Source: Chthoniobacteraceae bacterium (GTDB lineage Bacteria; Verrucomicrobiota; Verrucomicrobiia; Chthoniobacterales; Chthoniobacteraceae). From it: a stretch of DNA of 48,297 bases. This document shows positions 42,235-48,297 of this stretch, piece after piece. The stretch is from assembly GCA_947476255.1 (NCBI GenBank), contig CANJPY010000034.1, forward strand, positions 1 through 48,297. Direction: 5' to 3'. The notes beneath the pieces were generated by a model. That model was given only the letters and a program-made list of their open reading frames with translations. It was not told where the DNA came from and searched no databases. Each line of letters begins with the position of its first letter. The stretch's first letter is position 1. The translations under genes were made by a program, and so were the position numbers.

Positions 42235-42839
42235 AAGCGATTCTCGCGTTGGAGGCTTCCTCAGATACGGCATCAGTCTCCTTGTGGAGGAGTGGAGAGG
42301 TGTTGGCGGAGGTTGAGTTTTTCTCAAAGCGATCTCTGTCCGCGGAGTTGTTTCCAGTTTTGTCGCGGGTGCTCGACGGAGCCCCTCCCGTGGGCCTGAT
42401 CGCAGTGGGATTGGGGCCGGGCTCGTATGCGGGCGTGCGGATTACGATTGCAGCGGCCCTTGGTTTGCAATGCATTTGGGAGTGCGAGATCAAGGGGATT
42501 CCAAGTGTTGCTGTTCTTGGAGCGCAGGGGGAGAGCTATCAAGCAATAGGAGACGCGCGCCGCGGCACCTGGTACTATTCGCAGGTTGTGGACGGTTTGT
42601 GCGTGAATGGTCCTGTGCTGCTGGAATCTCCGGAAATGCTGAAGAGCGCCTTGGCGAAGGGCCATGGACCGGTTCGATCGACTGAGGTTCTTCAGGACGA
42701 ATGGGGGGCGGTTGTGAGTGTTCCGAATGCTTCAGCGCTGGCGCGTCTCGCCTCACTGGGGCGTGGGATCGTTCAGAGTACGGATCTCGAACCGCTTTAT
42801 CTCCGCGAACCGCATATCACTCTGCCTCGCGTACCATAA
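42231..42839 (+). CDS. tsaB: tRNA threonylcarbamoyladenosine biosynthesis protein TsaB
   Basis: A scaffold/partner subunit of TsaD in t6A synthesis. The 202 residues begin with MKAILALEASSDTASVSL, the ASKHA-fold phosphate loop, and contain the diagnostic GLGPGSYAGVRITIAAALGL and the later GIPSVAVLGAQ. The ATG overlaps the tsaE stop (ATGA), so CPBP, thiL, tsaE and tsaB form one coupled run of overlapping genes. It converges with the pyrophosphatase gene; a CTCGCGT/ACGCGAG hairpin spans the gap but has no U-run. Confidence 0.93.
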   Translation: MKAILALEASSDTASVSLWRSGEVLAEVEFFSKRSLSAELFPVLSRVLDGAPPVGLIAVGLGPGSYAGVRITIAAALGLQCIWECEIKGIPSVAVLGAQGESYQAIGDARRGTWYYSQVVDGLCVNGPVLLESPEMLKSALAKGHGPVRSTEVLQDEWGAVVSVPNASALARLASLGRGIVQSTDLEPLYLREPHITLPRVP

Positions 42840-42860
42840 ACAGACACGCGAGAGCGAGAA

Positions 42861-44513
42861 TTAGGAGTTCTTCATCCGAGTCACGCATTTAAGCAGATAC
42901 GGAAGGAGCTGTTTCTTGCGCGAAACCACGCCTGTGAGTTCCCAGATAAAATGGGATTTTTCCGGGTAATCGATCGAGGCGAGAAAAGCAGGTTCGCCCC
43001 GCACGAGCAGGAGCGAGGTTTGCTCATTGATGTCCGTGACGAGCAACGCCGAAAATATCAGTCCGGCGATTTTACGCTGGCGTTCAAGCTCCTCGAGAAG
43101 GGCCTCTTGTTTTTGTTCAAAGTGGGCAAAGGAAAGTTCTTCGATCTGCGCGACGCTGAAACTGTAACCATTTTCCTTGTAGACCTTGGAGTCCGCACTC
43201 ACGGCCTGCGCGGGTGTCATTGTCAGGAGTGGGGAACCGACTGCGAAAATTTCGTTCGCAAGTTGGGTTGGATCGACGCCGGCCACTTCCGCAAGCTCTG
43301 CGAGGATTCTTTTGTCCGTTGGCGTCGTGGTGGGTGAATTCAGATTGAGAGTGTCTGAAATGAGTCCGGCCATGAGCAAGCCCGCGATCGCCTTGGGAAT
43401 GGGGATCCCGGCGTTTTGGAAACACATTGTGATAATACTGCTCGTGGACCCGACAGGATTGTTCCAAAAAAGAATAGGCGTGTGGCTTGAGAATCCGCCG
43501 AGCTTGTGGTGATCGAGGATCTCAACGATGGGAACTTCACTGGCTCCGCGAACGGCCTGTGTGAGTTCATTGTGGTCGACTAAAATAAGCTGGCGGGGAA
43601 CGGGTTTGATGAAATCCGATTTGGAGAGGATGCCAACCAGTTTGCCTTCATCGTCGATGACTGGGAAAATAAACTGTCCGCTTTGTGCTGCAACCTGCCT
43701 TGCTTCAGCCAACGGTGTCTCCTTGTGGAAAGACGTGTATTCGGTTTGAACCATCCTTTCGACGCGCACTGCGCCGCGTGCTAACAGCACGGTAGACGCG
43801 GTGTCATGGGGCGATGAAATGAGAGTGATTCCCGCGCTTCGCGCAGACTCGCTTATGAATTCCGGAATCTCCAAACCGCCAGTAACGATGATCGCGCTTA
43901 CATTTTCCTCGATTGCAAGAAGTTGAACGTGGGGTCTGTCGCCCACAAAAAGGATGACCTGTTTGTCTTTGTATCTGCGCAGACGAGGGATGAAACTGTC
44001 TTGGGCCATCGCGCAAACCATCAGCAGCTTTTCCGAGGGTTCTGTGCCGAGTTTGCCCGTGATGAGTGAGCCCCCAAACGTGGCTACAATATCGTGTATC
44101 GAGGCTGTTACCAGACGGGCCGAATTAGCCTCGTCTCGAGAGGGGAAGAGATGGTGCGTGATTTTGAAAGCGCTCAACAACCCCAGGCACCGATTCTCGC
44201 CGTCAACCACTGGAAGACCCCTCAGCCCCTTTTGATCAATAAGTTGGATCGCGTCGTATACAGGCGAGTCGTTTTTGACACAAATAACCTTGGGTTGCAT
44301 GACATCTCGCACCACGGGAGAGAGGTCGGTCACGAGCATCGGAGCGGGGATCCCGAACTTTTTGAGCACGTAATCGATGCGTTCGTTTGTATTGCCGCAT
44401 CTGGCCGCGACAACATCCGTGAAGCCTGCCAGCGTCTTAAATTCCGCATAGGCAATGGCTGCGCAGATGGAATCCATATCAGGATTACGATGGCCGATAA
44501 CGATGGTTTGCAT
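42861..44513 (-). CDS. Family II inorganic pyrophosphatase with CBS-DRTGG insert
   Basis: A manganese-dependent DHH-superfamily pyrophosphatase of 550 residues. The catalytic domain starts with IGHRNPDMDSICAAIAYA (metal ligands H8, D12, D14) and resumes after a regulatory insert with ILVDHNELTQAV and ILDHHKLGGF; the DHHA2 domain ends the protein (TLNLNSPTTTPTDKRILAELA). The insert (about 70-310) contains one CBS pair split by a DRTGG domain (VMQPKVICVKNDSPVYDAIQLI, then LLMVCAMAQDSF, then HKETPLAEARQVAAQSG). In known relatives, adenine nucleotides bind the CBS part and inhibit or activate the enzyme. It hydrolyses pyrophosphate to drive biosynthesis. It stands alone between tsaB and ppdK. Confidence 0.94.
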   Translation of the reverse strand: MQTIVIGHRNPDMDSICAAIAYAEFKTLAGFTDVVAARCGNTNERIDYVLKKFGIPAPMLVTDLSPVVRDVMQPKVICVKNDSPVYDAIQLIDQKGLRGLPVVDGENRCLGLLSAFKITHHLFPSRDEANSARLVTASIHDIVATFGGSLITGKLGTEPSEKLLMVCAMAQDSFIPRLRRYKDKQVILFVGDRPHVQLLAIEENVSAIIVTGGLEIPEFISESARSAGITLISSPHDTASTVLLARGAVRVERMVQTEYTSFHKETPLAEARQVAAQSGQFIFPVIDDEGKLVGILSKSDFIKPVPRQLILVDHNELTQAVRGASEVPIVEILDHHKLGGFSSHTPILFWNNPVGSTSSIITMCFQNAGIPIPKAIAGLLMAGLISDTLNLNSPTTTPTDKRILAELAEVAGVDPTQLANEIFAVGSPLLTMTPAQAVSADSKVYKENGYSFSVAQIEELSFAHFEQKQEALLEELERQRKIAGLIFSALLVTDINEQTSLLLVRGEPAFLASIDYPEKSHFIWELTGVVSRKKQLLPYLLKCVTRMKNS

Positions 44514-45046
44514 TCGAGAGCGAGCTTAGGGGGGATGAGGGTTCCGATTGAAGCGGGAAAATCACCAAGAGTGACGGGGCGGTTGTGGGTGGGGTGCTTT
44601 AGTTCGGTTGGCGTTGTGTTTCCAGCGGGGAAATCTTGTGCGTTTTTTGAAACGGACGGTCAGTTTTGTGAGGAGTTTTTGAGGGGGAATCAAACGGTTT
44701 GGCATCCGAGTTGAGGACTAACGCAGTGGAGCGGCCGTGAAGGGTTTTTATGTGAGTTGGAAGTGTCTGATATGGTTGATTATATGTGCATAAAAAGAGT
44801 CTGGGGCCGGCGTTTTCACGCTGCGGGTTGGAGGCGAGAAGGAAAAATAAATGCATTTTTCCTGCGTCCTAAATAAGCGAAGGTGTGGACACAAAGCCGA
44901 GTTTGTGGCACAGCCTGCTGCTTGATTTTGATTCCTGCCCCCCCCATGGAGCACAGAAGAGGTTTGCGTGAAGTCGCAATCTACTGTGGCTTTTGAGAGT
45001 GTCAGGCTCTCTCAGTTCTTTGTTAGTGATTGAACATTTATTAGAC
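44514..45046. other. Divergent intergenic region before ppdK
   Basis: This 530-bp gap must hold the promoters of the pyrophosphatase gene (minus) and ppdK (plus). I see a C8 run (44938-44945), a small hairpin (GAGAG 44995-44999 with CTCTC 45007-45011) close to the ppdK start, and an AT-rich patch around 44770-44795. The short open frames here show no recognisable protein. I could not place a convincing promoter or riboswitch. Confidence 0.45.
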
Positions 45047-47962
45047 ATGCCCAAAACATCCAAAACATCCAAACCCGCCGCCAAGAAAAGCGGCGCACCT
45101 AAAACAGCCGCGAAAGCCGCTATCAAGAAACCAGTCAGCGCTCCCGCCCACAAGGGGGTGAAGTACGTCTACACCTGGGGCGACGGTAAGGCGGATGGAG
45201 ATGGTTCACAAAAGGCCCTCCTTGGCGGCAAGGGAGCCAACCTCGCTGAAATGACACGGATCGGCCTGCCAGTGCCCCCGGGGTTCACGATCTCCACCGA
45301 AGTTTGCACCTATTTTTACAACCACAACCGTTCCTACCCGCCGGTATTGCAGGCGCAGGTGGAAGGCGGCGTTAAAAACATGGAGCGGATCATGAAGTGC
45401 ACCTTTGGAGACGCTGAAAGCATGCCTCTTCTGGTCGCAGTGCGTTCTGGCGCGCGTGACTCGATGCCTGGGATGATGGATACCATCTTGAATCTCGGCC
45501 TGAACGATCAGACCGTTCTAGCCCTCGCGAAGGCGACCAACAACGAGCGGTTCGCTTGGGATTGCTATCGTCGTTTCGTCCAAATGTATGGTGACGTCGT
45601 TCTTGGTGTCCAAAAGCGCGAGGGAGAAGATCATGAACCCTTCGAAGTTGTAATCGAAGAGTACAAGCATGAGCACTATCATGCGGAGCTTCTCGACAGT
45701 GAATTGACGGCTGAAGACCATAAAGAACTGGTGAAGCGCTTTAAAAAGCTCGTCAAAGATCGCACGGGAAAAACCTTCCCCTCCAATGTGTACGACCAGC
45801 TCAAGGGAGCAGTTGGAGCCGTGTTCGGTTCTTGGATGAACGATCGCGCGATCGTGTATCGCCGCAAGTACAACATCCCCTCTGAATGGGGCACCGCAGT
45901 GAACGTGCAGGCGATGGTGTACGGAAACACTGGCCCTACATCGGGCTCGGGAGTTGCCTTCACCCGGAATCCAGCGAACGGCGTCAATGAATTCTACGGG
46001 GAGTTCCTCATTAATGCGCAAGGGGAGGACGTGGTGGCCGGCGTGCGTACGCCCGAGCCCGTGTCCAAGCTTCAGAAAGAGATGCCCAAGCCTTTCGCCG
46101 AACTCATGAAGGTTCGGTCGATCTTGGAAAAGCACTTCAAAGATGTGCAGGACGTTGAATTTACCGTGCAGGACGGAAAATTGTTCATGCTCCAGACCCG
46201 CAATGGAAAGCGTACCGCAGCAGCGGCGCTCAAGTTCGCGATGGACATGCACAAGGAAAAGCTCATCGATTGGGAAACAGCAGTGCTGCGCAATCCAGCG
46301 GATCAGTTGGACCAGTTGCTTGCGCCGATCTTCGATCTTGCTGAGGTGAAGAAAGCTAAGGCTCTCGCAAAAGGTCTGCCTGCAGGCCCTGGAGCCGCTT
46401 CTGGTAAGATTTACTTGAACGCCGACCGCGCCGCTGCTGCCGCCCATGATAAGGGCGAGCAGGTGCTGCTGGTGCGCAATGAGACGTCTCCGGAAGATCT
46501 CCGTGGGATGATCGCGGCAGAGGGCATTCTCACCGCCAAGGGTGGCGTATCCTCGCATGCAGCGCTTGTGGCGCGTCAGATGGGGAAAGTCTGCATCTGC
46601 GGCGCTTCCGATGTGTTGATCAATTACGAGAAGAAGACTGTCACGATTTCCGGACAAGTCTTCAAGGAAGGTGACTTCCTCTCGATTGATGGAACGAGCG
46701 GTATTGTTTATGGCGGCAAACTCAAGACGTCTCCGAGCGAGATCATCACGGGTACCATCAACAACAACAAGGCCGCGCAGAAGACCGAGAAGTTCAAAAA
46801 CTTCCAGCAGTTGATGAAGTGGTGCGGGCAGGCGACTCGCCTGGCGGTTCGTACCAATGCAGACACGCCCGAACAGACCGCAAATGCGATCGCATTCGGA
46901 GCCACCGGAATCGGGCTTACCCGCACGGAGCACATGTTCTTCGAGGGCAACCGCATTGATGCAGTCCGCGAGATGATTCTTGCCGACACCAAGGAAGCGC
47001 GGGAGAAGGCACTGGCCAAGATCCTTCCCTACCAGCGTGCAGACTTCGCCGGCATCTTCAAGGCGCTCAAGGGCTACCCTGCCACAATCCGTCTTCTGGA
47101 TCCGCCATTGCATGAATTCGTGCCGCACGACCAGGCCGCTCAGGCGGACTTGGCCGCAAAGCTGAAGATTCCTGTGGCGAAGGTTGCCGAGCGCGTTGCG
47201 GCTTTGCATGAAGCCAATCCGATGCTTGGGCACCGTGGTTGCCGCTTGGGGATTGCATATCCCGAAATTACGGCGACACAGGCGCGCGCCATTTTCGAGG
47301 CGGCTGCTGACGTGCAGAAGAAGGGCATCAAAGTGAAGCCCGAGGTGATGATTCCCCTCGTGGGTTACAAGCGCGAGCTCGATCTTCAAGTCGCGATTGT
47401 GCATGAGGTTGCAGCGCAGGTGCAGAAGGAGAAGAAGGTGAAGCTCAGCTACCAGGTGGGAACGATGATTGAAGTTCCTCGTGGTGCGCTGACGGCTGAT
47501 GAGATCGCTCACACGGCTGAGTTTTTCAGCTTCGGCACAAACGATCTGACTCAGACCGCTCTTGGCATCAGCCGTGACGACATGGGCAACTTCCTCAATG
47601 CTTACGTCGAAAACGAAGTGTTCTCCAAGAATCCCTTCGCAAGCCTCGATCAAGGCGGCGTCGGGCAGTTGGTGAAGATCGCCATTGAGAAGGGCCGCGC
47701 TACGCGTCCTGACATCAAGCTGGGCATCTGCGGTGAGCATGGTGGCGATCCTGAATCCGTGAAGTTCTTCCACCGTGTGGGACTCAATTATGTGAGTTGC
47801 TCGCCGTTCCGCGTGCCCGTGGCACGTTTGGCCGCGGCGCAGGCTGCGATCGAGGAAAAACGCGCACAGGCGCATGCCCCGATCAAGAAGGCAGCAGCAG
47901 CTCCGAAGAAATCGGCAACGGCTAAGAAGGCTGCGCCAGCGAAAAAAGCGGGCAAGCGGTAA
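45047..47962 (+). CDS. ppdK: Pyruvate, phosphate dikinase with histone-like tails
   Basis: It interconverts pyruvate, ATP and Pi with PEP, AMP and PPi. The 971 residues include the ATP-grasp start ([25 protein letters not shown]), [20 protein letters not shown], the swivelling phosphohistidine domain with H504 in [16 protein letters not shown], and the PEP-binding barrel ([56 protein letters not shown]). Typical PPDKs have about 875 residues. The extra length includes an N-terminal Lys/Ala/Pro tail (1-36, [16 protein letters not shown] and so on) and a similar C-terminal tail (about 935-971, [20 protein letters not shown]), both like histone H1. ATG 45047 is in frame with no better downstream start before the tail. 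A terminator follows. Confidence 0.95.
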   Translation: MPKTSKTSKPAAKKSGAPKTAAKAAIKKPVSAPAHKGVKYVYTWGDGKADGDGSQKALLGGKGANLAEMTRIGLPVPPGFTISTEVCTYFYNHNRSYPPVLQAQVEGGVKNMERIMKCTFGDAESMPLLVAVRSGARDSMPGMMDTILNLGLNDQTVLALAKATNNERFAWDCYRRFVQMYGDVVLGVQKREGEDHEPFEVVIEEYKHEHYHAELLDSELTAEDHKELVKRFKKLVKDRTGKTFPSNVYDQLKGAVGAVFGSWMNDRAIVYRRKYNIPSEWGTAVNVQAMVYGNTGPTSGSGVAFTRNPANGVNEFYGEFLINAQGEDVVAGVRTPEPVSKLQKEMPKPFAELMKVRSILEKHFKDVQDVEFTVQDGKLFMLQTRNGKRTAAAALKFAMDMHKEKLIDWETAVLRNPADQLDQLLAPIFDLAEVKKAKALAKGLPAGPGAASGKIYLNADRAAAAAHDKGEQVLLVRNETSPEDLRGMIAAEGILTAKGGVSSHAALVARQMGKVCICGASDVLINYEKKTVTISGQVFKEGDFLSIDGTSGIVYGGKLKTSPSEIITGTINNNKAAQKTEKFKNFQQLMKWCGQATRLAVRTNADTPEQTANAIAFGATGIGLTRTEHMFFEGNRIDAVREMILADTKEAREKALAKILPYQRADFAGIFKALKGYPATIRLLDPPLHEFVPHDQAAQADLAAKLKIPVAKVAERVAALHEANPMLGHRGCRLGIAYPEITATQARAIFEAAADVQKKGIKVKPEVMIPLVGYKRELDLQVAIVHEVAAQVQKEKKVKLSYQVGTMIEVPRGALTADEIAHTAEFFSFGTNDLTQTALGISRDDMGNFLNAYVENEVFSKNPFASLDQGGVGQLVKIAIEKGRATRPDIKLGICGEHGGDPESVKFFHRVGLNYVSCSPFRVPVARLAAAQAAIEEKRAQAHAPIKKAAAAPKKSATAKKAAPAKKAGKR

Positions 47963-47981
47963 TCCGCAGCTATTATCCTAG

Positions 47982-48020
47982 AAAAAGCCGCTCAAGGTGA
48001 AAATCTTGAGCGGCTTTTTT
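47982..48020 (+). terminator. Rho-independent terminator after ppdK
   Basis: GCCGCTCAAG (47987-47996) pairs with CTTGAGCGGC (48005-48014) around an 8-base loop. A-run and T-run flanks extend the stem and give a U-tract on the plus strand. Confidence 0.94.
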
Positions 48021-48169
48021 GCGTCGAATGTTTTGAAAAAACGGCTGCAAAAACTCTTTTCAGTGCATGCGCTGGAACTTTTGGTTCTCTCGCCAAGGAG
48101 ATTAATAGAGTAGGGAGACGAGGATGGTTTGCGGTCACAACCACTCCGTGTCCTCCTCTCCCCCTCATC

Positions 48170-48202
48170 GAACCGGACGGGCGGATTTCCCGCATCCGGC
48201 TC
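48170..48202 (-). ncRNA. Group II intron domain V (right copy)
   Basis: Identical to domain V at 90-122, read on the minus strand, with the same AGC triad, two-base bulge and GGTTC end. Confidence 0.85.
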
Positions 48203-48226
48203 TCGGAGGCTGTTCTCCGGTTTGCT

Positions 48227-48295
48227 TCATTTGTATCGCCGTGTGGCGTTCGTGGGAAAACGAGTCAGGCCGTATTGCTCATGCAGGCGTTCGTT
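48227..48295 (-). CDS. Group II intron-encoded protein, C-terminal end (partial, right copy)
   Basis: The open frame enters from the right edge and ends at TGA 48229-48227. It encodes NE followed by the same 20 residues as the left copy (RLHEQYGLTRF and so on). It is cut by the contig end and shows no catalytic motif. Confidence 0.65.
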   Translation of the reverse strand, partial: NERLHEQYGLTRFPTNATRRYK

Positions 48296-48297
48296 CC

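Larger units (their letters stand above)
48105..48297 (-). mobile_element. Group II intron, 3' end (right contig edge, inverted)
   Basis: The reverse complement of the intron 3' part seen at 1-187, with four substitutions, all in domain VI (three between left positions 130 and 139 and one near 157). It contains the end of the maturase frame, domain V and domain VI with the unpaired A at 48111. The catalytic part and 5' end lie outside the window. The intron is about 85 bp beyond the ppdK terminator. Confidence 0.85.

Noticed and set aside
42826-42852. Bidirectional terminator between tsaB and the pyrophosphatase gene
   Set aside because: A 7-bp stem is present, but no U-run follows on either strand.
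45518-47875. 785-residue open frame antisense to ppdK
   Set aside because: Long antisense frames arise from codon bias in GC-rich genes. The plus-strand frame is a clear PPDK; the antisense protein has no recognisable domain.

Overview
The window looks like a whole draft contig from a Gram-negative bacterium of the PVC group, most likely a Verrucomicrobiota (inference). The evidence is a paired Planctomycete-type cytochrome PSCyt1/DUF1549/LamG/PSD1 protein and a DUF1501 Tat-exported partner, together with lipid A (LpxH), Skp and Pal-like outer-membrane genes. Most genes have no Shine-Dalgarno sequence in front of their start. No rRNA, tRNA, CRISPR array or prophage was found. Both ends run into the 3' part of the same group II intron, in inverted orientation, and this probably explains why the contig stops there.

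Layout. 1-191: intron 3' end. 234-1088 (-): LpxH-type phosphoesterase. 1390-8777 (-): a tight six-gene operon, in transcription order a receiver-domain/glycosyltransferase fusion, a GT-C membrane protein with TPRs, an SDR nucleotide-sugar enzyme, a DegT aminotransferase, a CHASE3 histidine kinase and a NarL-type response regulator. 9158-10141 (+): an exported leucine-rich-repeat protein ending in 25 lysine-rich 5-residue repeats. 10223-17794: uvrC (short, without the Fe-S cysteines), galE, a Pal-like lipoprotein, leuS, rdgB and ribE. 17811-19682 (-): a large acidic protein of unknown function. 19824-25600 (+): carA and carB, separated by an FHA membrane protein and a CBM9-like protein. 25888-30464 (-): the DUF1501/PSCyt pair. 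30561-35701: NUDIX protein, malQ and glgP (glycogen/maltodextrin use). 35854-44513: skp, a small membrane protein, cinA, a HAD phosphatase, sppA, a CPBP protease, thiL, tsaE, tsaB and a CBS-DRTGG inorganic pyrophosphatase. 45047-47962 (+): pyruvate phosphate dikinase with histone-H1-like tails at both ends. 48105-48297: inverted intron 3' end.

The most unusual item is the 1390-8777 operon. Its first gene joins a complete phosphoacceptor receiver domain directly to a polyprenyl-phosphate-sugar type glycosyltransferase, with no DNA-binding domain. A histidine kinase and a conventional response regulator are encoded at the end of the same transcript. This suggests a surface-glycosylation pathway in which phosphorylation acts on the first enzyme itself as well as on transcription. 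A run of eight C directly after the start codon of the fusion would stop translation at once if it gained a base, so phase variation is also possible. All functions are assigned from motifs read by eye; no database search was possible.
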